The translations under genes and the position numbers were made by a program. Under the pieces are notes generated by a model. It made no database searches, was not told the origin of the DNA, and worked only from the letters and a program-made list of their open reading frames with translations. From the NCBI GenBank assembly GCA_003563455.1, contig PWRV01000112.1:1-7697 (forward strand): a stretch of 7,697 nucleotides of DNA, written 5' to 3'. Positions 1 through 5,107 of the stretch are shown here, piece after piece (the stretch's first letter is position 1; every line of letters begins with the position of its first letter). Source of the stretch: Thioalkalivibrio sp. (GTDB lineage Bacteria; Pseudomonadota; Gammaproteobacteria; Ectothiorhodospirales; Ectothiorhodospiraceae).

Positions 1-344
1 AACCGTCCCGATGGCCGCATGGACAGCCCGGGGCTGTACCAGGCAAGCCCGAGGAACACGAACACCCACCAGATCAGCGCGACGACCAGGACGGCAAGGT
101 GCCAGACCGACCAGCCGTCGGTCCACCACAGCAGCATCATCACGACCAGAAGCGCCGGGATCGTCGCGGCAAAGGCCGTCCGGGCACCGGCCGAGGCAAA
201 GCCGGCCAGCCGGGCCCATTCCCGGGCACCGATGCCGACGACCAGCAGGATGAACAGTCCGAAGAGCCACGGCGGCGCCAGCAGGGTCAGCGCGACCACC
301 GGCACCGCGATGGCCAGCGCGGTGAACACCCGTTGTCTAAGCAT
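1..344 (-). CDS. cdsA: Phosphatidate cytidylyltransferase, N-terminal part (cut by window edge)
   Basis: CdsA makes CDP-diacylglycerol from phosphatidic acid and CTP in the inner membrane, the branch point for all phospholipids. About 114 codons are present, running open to the left edge. The N-terminus starts MLRQRVFTALAIAVPVV, like E. coli CdsA (MLKYRLISAFVLIPVV). It is followed by hydrophobic stretches (about residues 9-38 and 58-72, then 80-103) typical of a polytopic membrane protein, with the family-like EW..L.GF pattern near residues 42-49. The catalytic C-terminal signature lies outside the window. The ATG at 344 overlaps the uppS stop by 8 bases (ATGCTTAG), so translation is probably coupled. 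An AAGGGA sequence lies about 9 bases upstream. Position directly after uppS is the standard gammaproteobacterial order. Identification rests on N-terminal similarity plus context. Confidence 0.9.
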   Translation of the reverse strand, partial: MLRQRVFTALAIAVPVVALTLLAPPWLFGLFILLVVGIGAREWARLAGFASAGARTAFAATIPALLVVMMLLWWTDGWSVWHLAVLVVALIWWVFVFLGLAWYSPGLSMRPSGR

Positions 345-1071
345 GGGCGGCGTCCCTTCGCTCCCCGATCCGACCGAACCGCCGCTGGCGGCGGGCATAG
401 GTATCCAGCGCGTCCTGGAGTTCGGCCTCCCCGACGTCGGGCCAAAGCACATCCAGGAAACAGAGCTCGGCGTAGGCCGCCTGCCAGAGCAGGAAGTTGC
501 TGATCCGCTGCTCGCCGCCAGTCCGGATCAGCAGATCCAGTTCGGGGAGCCCGGCCGTGCTCAGGAAGTCGTCGAAGGCCGCGGGATCCAGCCCCGAGCC
601 GCCCTTTTCGCGGACCCAGCGCAGCGCCGCCTGCAGGATGTCCCAGCGCCCGCCGTAACCGAGGGCCACGACGAGCGTCATCGTGTCATTGGCGGCGGTC
701 TGCGTCTCGGCCTCCCGCATGCGCGCCTGCAGCTCGAACGGAAATTCCTCGCGCGCACCAATGAACCGCAGCCGGATGCCCTTTTCGCGCAGCTCCGGCA
801 GCTCCTCTTCGATCGCGGTGACGAACAGCTCCAGCAGCGCCTCCACCTCGGCCGGGGGCCGCTGCCAGTTTTCGCTGCTGAAGGCGAACAGGGTCAGCGC
901 GCGCACGCCGCGGTTCGCGAAGAATTCCACCGCCCGGCGCGTTGCCTTCAGGCCCACCCGGTGGCCCTCGCTGCGGGGCAGCTCGCGTGCCTCGGCCCAG
1001 CGGCCGTTGCCGTCCATGATCACGGCGACGTGCGCCGGGATGCTCTCGGTATCAACCGAATCCGGGGCCAT
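337..1071 (-). CDS. uppS: Undecaprenyl diphosphate synthase (cis-prenyltransferase)
   Basis: UppS condenses farnesyl-PP with eight isopentenyl-PP units to C55 undecaprenyl-PP, the lipid carrier for peptidoglycan and O-antigen. With the ATG at 1071 the protein is 244 residues (E. coli 253). It has the signature HVAVIMDGNGRW with catalytic Asp20, then FAFSSENWQRP, the YGGRWDI block and the C-terminal RTGGEQRISNFLLWQ and AYAEL...DVLWPD motifs. The start is uncertain: the frame stays open upstream to GTG 1077 and TTG 1089 (250 residues), and the TTG overlaps the frr stop. The GGAGGT at 1090-1095 sits about 19 bases from the ATG, 13 from the GTG, and abuts the TTG, so GTG 1077 fits its spacing best. 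The gene ends with TAG at 339-337 at the expected family length and overlaps cdsA by 8 bases. That terminal TAG bears on the two internal TAG codons in frr and glnD. Confidence 0.96.
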   Translation of the reverse strand: MAPDSVDTESIPAHVAVIMDGNGRWAEARELPRSEGHRVGLKATRRAVEFFANRGVRALTLFAFSSENWQRPPAEVEALLELFVTAIEEELPELREKGIRLRFIGAREEFPFELQARMREAETQTAANDTMTLVVALGYGGRWDILQAALRWVREKGGSGLDPAAFDDFLSTAGLPELDLLIRTGGEQRISNFLLWQAAYAELCFLDVLWPDVGEAELQDALDTYARRQRRFGRIGERRDAAHA

Positions 1072-1080
1072 CGGCACAAC

Positions 1081-1095
1081 GGAGGTCAAACCTCC
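1081..1095 (-). promoter_or_regulatory. Perfect hairpin sequestering the uppS Shine-Dalgarno sequence
   Basis: The minus strand reads GGAGGT-TTG-ACCTCC, a perfect 6-bp inverted repeat with a 3-base centre. GGAGGT is the only strong Shine-Dalgarno sequence near the uppS starts, and ACCTCC is the anti-Shine-Dalgarno sequence. The frr TGA (1088-1086) runs from the loop into the 3' arm, so a ribosome finishing frr would melt the stem. This suggests translational coupling of uppS to frr. The pairing is seen directly; the regulatory role is inferred. Confidence 0.5.
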
Positions 1096-1643
1096 ATCAA
1101 CTCCGCTTCCTTCTCCGCCAGCATCTGGTCGATACGGGCGATGTGATCATCGGTCAGCTTCTGTACGCGTTCCTCGCCCCGATGCTCCTCATCTTCCGAG
1201 ATCTCCTTGTCCTTGACCTGCTGCTTCAGGGTGTGATTCACGTCACGGCGGATGTTCCGGATGGCTACCCGCGCATTCTCCGCCTCGGCGCGCACGACCT
1301 TCACCAGATCCTTGCGCCGCTCCTAGGTCAGGGCCGGCAACGGGACCCGGATCACGGTCCCGGCTGTCGCCGGGTTCAGGCCGAGATCGGAGGTCATGAT
1401 CGCCTTTTCCACCTTGCCGACCATGTTCCGCTCCCAGGGGCTCACCGTCAGCGTGCGCGCGTCCTCAACGTTGACGTTAGCGACCTGGTTGATCGGAACC
1501 TCCGAACCGTAGTACTCGACCATCACGTGGTCGAGCAGACTGGTGTGCGCGCGGCCGGTGCGGATCTTGGTGAATTCCGACCGCAGCGATTCCAGCGTCT
1601 TGTCCATGCGCTGGCTGGCGTCCTTGAAGGTGGCTTCGCTCAT
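1086..1643 (-). CDS. frr: Ribosome recycling factor with in-frame UAG at codon 107
   Basis: RRF works with EF-G to split post-termination ribosomes. The frame from ATG 1643 to TGA 1086 is 185 codons, exactly the E. coli length, but codon 107 (1325-1323) is TAG. Before it lie MSEATFKDASQRMDKTLESL, KIRTGRAHTSLLD, VEYYGSEVP, EKAIMTSDLGLNP and IRVPLPALT. After it, in the same frame, lie ERRKDLVKVVRAEAENAR, the NIRRD segment with conserved Arg132, DKEISEDE, VQKLTD and AEKEAELMEV. The family has Glu at the TAG position (LTEERRKDL). RRF domain II is an insertion at roughly residues 30-105, so a stop here would leave helix 1 plus domain II and lose the other two helices of domain I. The ATG overlaps the pyrH stop (ATGA), with GAGGGGA 7 bases upstream. 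I see no sign of decay apart from this codon. I read it as a functional gene with a recoded or suppressed codon, or a base error. True pseudogenisation of a usually essential gene is the less likely alternative. Confidence 0.93.
1323..1325 (-). other. In-frame TAG codon inside frr (codon 107, family Glu)
   Basis: The minus-strand codons read ACC TAG GAG CGG, giving T-stop-E-R where the family has T-E-E-R. Both flanks match RRF in one frame, so an insertion or deletion does not explain it. A single G-to-T change from GAG would produce it. Confidence 0.95.
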
Positions 1644-2374
1644 TTTACCGTCCCCTCGACCAGGGTGCCCACGTCCTCGCCCATCACCAGGCGCCGGAGG
1701 TCCCCCCTGGAAAACATGTTCATCCCCCGCAACGGCAGGTTGTTGTCGCGGCACATCACCAGTGCGGTCGTATCCATCACGCCGAGCTTCCGCTCAAGGG
1801 CCTCGTCGAAGCTCAGGTGTTCGAGGCGGCGGGCGTCGCGATTCCGCATTGGATCGGCATCGTACACCCCATCCACCTTCGTGGCCTTGATCATCAGTTC
1901 GGCATTGATCTCGATCGCACGGAGGCTGGCAGCGGAATCAGTGGTGAAGAACGGGTTTCCGGTACCGGCCGCGAATACGACGATACGCCCCTTCTCGAGG
2001 TGACGCACCGCCCGGCGGCGGATGTAGTCCTCGCAGACCTGGTTGATCCGGATCGCCGACATCACGCGGCAGAAGCGCCCGGTGCGCTCAATCGCATCCT
2101 GAAGGGCCAGCGCGTTGATCACCGTGGCCAGCATTCCCATGTGATCACCGGTAACCCGGTCCATGCCACCCTCGGCGAGTCCGGCACCCCGAAAGATGTT
2201 GCCGCCACCGATCACGATGCCGATCTCGACCCCGAGGCCGGACAGCTCCGCGACCTCGCCGGCCACCTGGTCCAGGACCAGGGGATCGACACCGTAATCC
2301 TGCGCCCCCATGAAGGCCTCGCCGCTCAGCTTCAGAAGAATGCGCCTGTACGCGGGCTGGCCTGACTGGCTCAT
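1640..2374 (-). CDS. pyrH: UMP kinase
   Basis: PyrH phosphorylates UMP to UDP with ATP in the cytoplasm, the entry to all pyrimidine nucleotides. It is a hexameric amino-acid-kinase-fold enzyme, typically activated by GTP and inhibited by UTP. The 244-residue protein (E. coli 241) has KLSGEAF (residues 15-21), the glycine-rich IGGGNIFRG (55-63), GRIVVFAAGTGNPFFTTDSA (129-148) and the nucleotide-binding ATKVDGVYDADP (164-175). The C-terminal VMDTTALVMCRDNNLPL and LRRLVMGEDVGTL segments follow. Residues 216-218 are RGM where E. coli has RVF, a small divergence that could be real or an error. The start ATG 2374 has GAGGAG 4 bases upstream. The TGA stop overlaps the frr start by four bases, so frr is translationally coupled. 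A GC-rich hairpin separates it from tsf. Confidence 0.98.
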   Translation of the reverse strand: MSQSGQPAYRRILLKLSGEAFMGAQDYGVDPLVLDQVAGEVAELSGLGVEIGIVIGGGNIFRGAGLAEGGMDRVTGDHMGMLATVINALALQDAIERTGRFCRVMSAIRINQVCEDYIRRRAVRHLEKGRIVVFAAGTGNPFFTTDSAASLRAIEINAELMIKATKVDGVYDADPMRNRDARRLEHLSFDEALERKLGVMDTTALVMCRDNNLPLRGMNMFSRGDLRRLVMGEDVGTLVEGTVK

Positions 2375-2378
2375 GGGG

Positions 2379-2384
2379 CTCCTC
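2379..2384 (-). promoter_or_regulatory. Ribosome binding site of pyrH
   Basis: GAGGAG on the minus strand lies four bases before ATG 2374 and supports that start. Confidence 0.75.
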
Positions 2385-2402
2385 GATAGCAGTTGGACTC
2401 TT

Positions 2403-2443
2403 CCCTGCGGCGGCGCGGCGACTGTGCGAAGCCCGCCGCAGGG
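2403..2443 (-). terminator. Strong GC-rich hairpin in the tsf-pyrH gap (possible attenuator)
   Basis: An exact 11-bp inverted repeat (CCCTGCGGCGG at 2403-2413, CCGCCGCAGGG at 2433-2443) encloses a 19-base loop and starts 6 bases after the tsf stop. On the minus strand the stem is followed by AAGAGTCC rather than a T-run, so it is not a classical intrinsic terminator. It could be a partial terminator, a pause site or an RNA 3'-end stabiliser that sets tsf above pyrH expression. The structure is seen; the function is inferred. Confidence 0.5.
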
Positions 2444-2449
2444 ACCGGA

Positions 2450-3319
2450 TCAGGCGCCGCGCGCCTGCGCCATCACTTCTTCCGCGAAGTTCTCGGACTT
2501 CTTCTCGATTCCCTCGCCCACTTCGTAGCGAACAAAGCCCGCAACCCGGGCCCCATTCGCCTGCAGCAACTGGCCGACGGTCTGGTCGGGGTTCTTCACG
2601 AACGGCTGCCCCACCAGCGTCACCTCGCCCAGGAATTTCCGGATGCGGCCCTCGACCATCTTCTCGATGATCTCCGGCGGCTTGCCCGACTCCTGCGCCT
2701 GTGCACGGAAGATACCGCGTTCCTTTTCCACGGTCTCTGCCGGCACCTCGTCCGCGTCGACGCAGATGGGCCGGCTGGCGGCGATATGCATGGCAACATC
2801 CTTCGCCAGCTCCGCATCGCCGCCTTCGAGACTCGCCAGCACGCCGATGCGGGTCCCGTGCAGGTAGGCCCCGAGCGGACCCGCAGCATGCACACGTTCG
2901 AAGCGGCGCACGCGGATATTCTCGCCGATCCGGGCAACGAGCGCCGCGCGGCGCTCCTCCAGACTCTGACCCTCGACCGGTACGGTCATCAGGCCATCGA
3001 CGTCCGTCGCGTCGGAGGCCAGCGCCGCCTGCGCGCACTCGACGGCAAACTGCTGGAAATTCGCGTCCTTCGCGACGAAGTCGGTCTCCGAATTGACCTC
3101 GATGATCACGGCCCGGGGCCCCTCGATCGCAATCTCGACACGGCCCTCGGCCGCGATGCGGCCCGCCTTCTTGTCGGCCTTGGCCTGTCCCGACTTGCGC
3201 ATCGTCTCGACGGCGGCCTCGATATCCCCGCCCACCTCGGCGAGTGCCTTCTTGCACTCCATCATCCCGGCGCCGGTGCGTTCGCGCAGTTCTTTGACTT
3301 GAGCAGCGGTAATCTGCAT
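2450..3319 (-). CDS. tsf: Translation elongation factor Ts
   Basis: EF-Ts is the nucleotide exchange factor that releases GDP from EF-Tu. The 289-residue protein (E. coli 283) begins MQITAAQVKELRERTGAGMM, the UBA-like N-terminal module with the ECKKAL motif (residues 21-26). The exchange signature TDFVAKD follows at residues 79-85. The core and coiled-coil regions continue (VEGQSLEERRAALVARIGEN, then the GKPPEIIEKMVEGRIRKF segment). It ends with the GQLLQ...VAGFVRYEVGEGIE C-terminal block. The frame is open upstream to about 3508, but ATG 3319 is chosen because AGGAG (3331-3327) lies 7 bases before it and the family begins there. It stops with TGA at 2452-2450. As usual it follows rpsB, separated by a 58-base gap holding a hairpin. 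Confidence 0.98.
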   Translation of the reverse strand: MQITAAQVKELRERTGAGMMECKKALAEVGGDIEAAVETMRKSGQAKADKKAGRIAAEGRVEIAIEGPRAVIIEVNSETDFVAKDANFQQFAVECAQAALASDATDVDGLMTVPVEGQSLEERRAALVARIGENIRVRRFERVHAAGPLGAYLHGTRIGVLASLEGGDAELAKDVAMHIAASRPICVDADEVPAETVEKERGIFRAQAQESGKPPEIIEKMVEGRIRKFLGEVTLVGQPFVKNPDQTVGQLLQANGARVAGFVRYEVGEGIEKKSENFAEEVMAQARGA

Positions 3320-3326
3320 GAAAAGA

Positions 3327-3331
3327 CTCCT
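3327..3331 (-). promoter_or_regulatory. Ribosome binding site of tsf
   Basis: AGGAG on the minus strand lies 7 bases before ATG 3319 and decides that start against the longer open frame. Confidence 0.8.
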
Positions 3332-3338
3332 GACTGAT

Positions 3339-3367
3339 GCCGGCCGCGCGCTCGCGCTGCGGCCGGC
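3339..3367 (-). terminator. GC-rich hairpin in the rpsB-tsf gap (possible attenuator)
   Basis: An exact 9-bp inverted repeat, GCCGGCCGC at 3339-3347 and GCGGCCGGC at 3359-3367, encloses an 11-base loop between the rpsB stop and the tsf ribosome binding site. No T-tract follows on the minus strand, so full termination is unlikely. It may pause polymerase or modulate the S2 to EF-Ts ratio. The role is inferred. Confidence 0.45.
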
Positions 3368-3377
3368 GGATACGTGT

Positions 3378-4118
3378 TTAGGACTCGGTGCCGGTTTCGG
3401 CGGCAGCGAATTCCTCCTCCTGGACCGCGGTCGCGCCCGCGCCCTTGGCCTCGATGATGCTGTCCGCAATCGCTGCCACGTAGAGCTGGATCGCGCGCAT
3501 CGCGTCATCGTTGCCCGGAATCACGTAATCCACGCCTGCGGGGGTGTTGTTCGAATCGACGATCGCCACCACGGGGATCCCCCGCTTATTGGCCTCGGCG
3601 ACCGCGATCTTCTCGTAGCCGACGTCGATCACGAACATTGCGTCCGGCATCCGGTTCATGTCCTTGATGCCGCCCAGGCTGCGCTCGAGTTTCTCCTGCT
3701 CGCGCATGAGCATCAGGCCTTCCTTCTTGTTCAGGCGCTCGATGCTGCCGTCCGCGCGCATCGCCTCGATGTCCTTCAGCCGCTTGATCGACTGCTTCAC
3801 GGTATTGAAGTTGGTCAGCATGCCACCGAGCCAACGGTGATTCACGTAGGGCATGTTGCAGCGACGGGCCTCTTCGCCGACCACCTCGCGCGCCGAGCGC
3901 TTGGTGCCCACGAAGAGGATCTTGCCGCCGTCGGCGGCCACCTTGCCCAGGAAGTTCAACGCGTCGTTGAACATCGGCAGGCTCTTTTCGAGATTGATGA
4001 TGTGGATCTTGTTGCGCTCGCCGAAGATATACGGCGCCATCTTGGGGTGCCAGTAGCGGGTCTGGTGGCCGAAGTGCACGCCGGCCTCCAGCATCTGGCG
4101 CATGGTCACGTGGGACAT
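3378..4118 (-). CDS. rpsB: Small ribosomal subunit protein S2
   Basis: S2 is a late-assembling 30S protein near the platform that helps anchor S1. The 246-residue protein (E. coli 241) has MRQMLEAGVHFGHQTRYWHP (residues 6-25), FGERNKIHIINLEKSL (32-47), GKILFVGTKRSAREVV (65-80) and YVNHRWLGGMLTNF (91-104). A charged helical-hairpin region follows (about 105-155), then PDAMFVIDV (158-166) and GIPVVAIVDSN...GVDYVIPGNDDA. It ends in an acidic tail (QEEEFAAAETGTES). The frame is open upstream to 4187, but ATG 4118 has AGGAG (4131-4127) 8 bases before it and matches the family start. The stop is TAA. It heads the operon and is transcribed away from map. S2 represses its own mRNA in E. coli, and the leader here is long and structured enough for the same. 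Confidence 0.99.
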   Translation of the reverse strand: MSHVTMRQMLEAGVHFGHQTRYWHPKMAPYIFGERNKIHIINLEKSLPMFNDALNFLGKVAADGGKILFVGTKRSAREVVGEEARRCNMPYVNHRWLGGMLTNFNTVKQSIKRLKDIEAMRADGSIERLNKKEGLMLMREQEKLERSLGGIKDMNRMPDAMFVIDVGYEKIAVAEANKRGIPVVAIVDSNNTPAGVDYVIPGNDDAMRAIQLYVAAIADSIIEAKGAGATAVQEEEFAAAETGTES

Positions 4119-4242
4119 GTTTGTCTCTCCTGGTAGGGTTGGGCCTCCACGCATCCCGGACTGCAACCCGTCACGCTGGACGAGCACCCAACAGACCGTG
4201 ACGATACGTGTGCGGATTTAGGGTTTTCATTGCCCCGAGGGC
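4119..4242 (-). promoter_or_regulatory. Structured rpsB 5' leader, candidate S2 autoregulatory element
   Basis: About 124 bases separate the predicted transcription start from the rpsB ATG. The leader contains GCCC-TCG-GGGC at its 5' end (4242-4232) and a perfect 7-bp stem CGTCACG/CGTGACG (4203-4197 with 4175-4169), whose loop allows a further CTG/CAG pairing. A GGGTTG/CAACCC stem (4169-4164 with 4141-4136) follows directly and ends just before the ribosome binding site. In E. coli the rpsB leader is an S2-dependent translational operator. Sequence homology to it was not established here, only the presence of adjacent helices in the same place. Confidence 0.45.
4127..4131 (-). promoter_or_regulatory. 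Ribosome binding site of rpsB
   Basis: AGGAG on the minus strand lies 8 bases before ATG 4118, supporting the short start over the open frame to 4187. Confidence 0.8.
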
Positions 4243-4258
4243 GCGCGCTTTATAGCAT
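4230..4258 (+). promoter_or_regulatory. Possible promoter for map-glnD, overlapping the rpsB promoter
   Basis: TTGCCC (4230-4235) and TAGCAT (4253-4258) are spaced 17 bases apart on the plus strand and each matches 4 of 6 consensus bases. The -10 boxes of this site and the rpsB promoter share bases 4253-4254, which would make the two promoters mutually exclusive. This is weak evidence, given mainly because map must be transcribed from this spacer. Confidence 0.25.
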
Positions 4259-4278
4259 AAGAGCCAACTCCAAACCAA
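4249..4278 (-). promoter_or_regulatory. Predicted sigma-70 promoter of the rpsB operon
   Basis: On the minus strand a TATAAA -10 box (4254-4249) lies 18 bases after a weak TTGGTT -35 box (4278-4273). The -10 box is followed by a very GC-rich discriminator (GCGCGCGCCC), as at stringently controlled ribosomal-protein promoters. The -10 match is good (5 of 6) and the -35 match poor (3 of 6). The start point would be near 4242. Confidence 0.5.
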
Positions 4279-4321
4279 GCTCGCGCGCTCCGGTCCGGCG
4301 GTGCGCGAGTGGATTTTGCCC

Positions 4322-5107
4322 ATGGCAGTCACCATCAAGAGCGCCGAGGAAATCGAGCGCATGCGCATCGCGGGTCGCCTGGCCGCCGAGGTGCTCGAAA
4401 TGATCGCACCGAAGGTCGTGGCCGGTGTGACCACCGACGAACTCGACCGCATCTGCCACGACTACATCGTGGACCATCAGAAGGCGATCCCGGCCCCGCT
4501 GAACTACCGGGGGTTCCCGAAGTCGATCTGTACCTCCGTCAACCATCAGGTCTGCCACGGCATTCCGGGTGATCGCGTTCTGAAAAACGGCGACATCCTC
4601 AACATCGACATCACCGTGATCAAGGACGGCTACCACGGCGACACGAGCCAGATGTTCGCGATCGGCAAGACCGGCATCCAGGCGCAGCGGGCGATCGATG
4701 TCGCCCGCGCCTGCCTGTATCTCGGCATCCGCGAGGTGCGACCCGGCGCCACGCTCGGCGACATCGGCCATGCGATTCAGACCTACGCCGAAGCCAACCG
4801 CTGCTCGGTGGTGCGCGAGTACTGCGGTCACGGGATCGGCAAGGTGTTTCACGAGGATCCCCAGGTGCTGCACTACGGCAAGCCGGGTACGGGCCTGCGC
4901 CTGGAGCCGGGCATGTGCTTCACCATCGAACCGATGATCAACGCGGGCCGCCGGCACACGCGGCTGCTCGCGGACGGCTGGACCGCCGTGACAAAAGACC
5001 ACAGCCCATCGGCACAATGGGAGCACACGATCCTGGTTACCGAAGATGGCTGTGACATTCTGACGTTGCGCACCGGAGAGACCCCGCCTCAGGCCCTCGC
5101 GGCATGA
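4322..5107 (+). CDS. map: Methionine aminopeptidase, type I
   Basis: Map removes the initiator methionine from nascent proteins with small second residues, acting at the ribosome exit. The 261-residue protein (E. coli 264) matches type I throughout: IKSAEEIERMRIAGRLAAEV at the start, ELDRICHDYIV, FPKSICTSVN with His79 in VCHGIP, DITVIKDGYHGDTS, EYCGHGIG, CFTIEPM and QWEHTILVT. The five dinuclear-metal ligands are all present at Asp96, Asp107, His170, Glu203 and Glu234. ATG 4322 is chosen because MAVTIKS matches the E. coli start. An in-frame GTG at 4301 adds seven residues without family support. No good Shine-Dalgarno sequence precedes the ATG (GCGAGTGG only), so initiation may be weak or the transcript short-leadered. 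The TGA stop overlaps the glnD ATG (ATGA), indicating coupling. Confidence 0.98.
   Translation: MAVTIKSAEEIERMRIAGRLAAEVLEMIAPKVVAGVTTDELDRICHDYIVDHQKAIPAPLNYRGFPKSICTSVNHQVCHGIPGDRVLKNGDILNIDITVIKDGYHGDTSQMFAIGKTGIQAQRAIDVARACLYLGIREVRPGATLGDIGHAIQTYAEANRCSVVREYCGHGIGKVFHEDPQVLHYGKPGTGLRLEPGMCFTIEPMINAGRRHTRLLADGWTAVTKDHSPSAQWEHTILVTEDGCDILTLRTGETPPQALAA

Noticed and set aside
19..1146. 375-codon open frame on the plus strand
   Set aside because: It is antisense to uppS, cdsA and the end of frr. GC-rich codon bias keeps the opposite frame open, and the product resembles no family.
1086..1754. frr broken by a frameshift, or two separate genes
   Set aside because: The parts on either side of the TAG are in the same frame and join with no missing or extra codon, giving exactly 185 codons. 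Only the one codon differs.
2393..3337. 314-codon plus-strand open frame, and 3318-4136 likewise
   Set aside because: They are antisense shadows of tsf and rpsB, which are certain by motif, length, ribosome binding site and operon order.
3320..3508. N-terminal extension of EF-Ts
   Set aside because: The extension would overlap the end of rpsB, has low-complexity sequence, and ATG 3319 has a good ribosome binding site and matches the family start.
4119..4187. N-terminal extension of S2
   Set aside because: The extra 23 residues are leader sequence read in frame. ATG 4118 has AGGAG at proper spacing and the family N-terminus.
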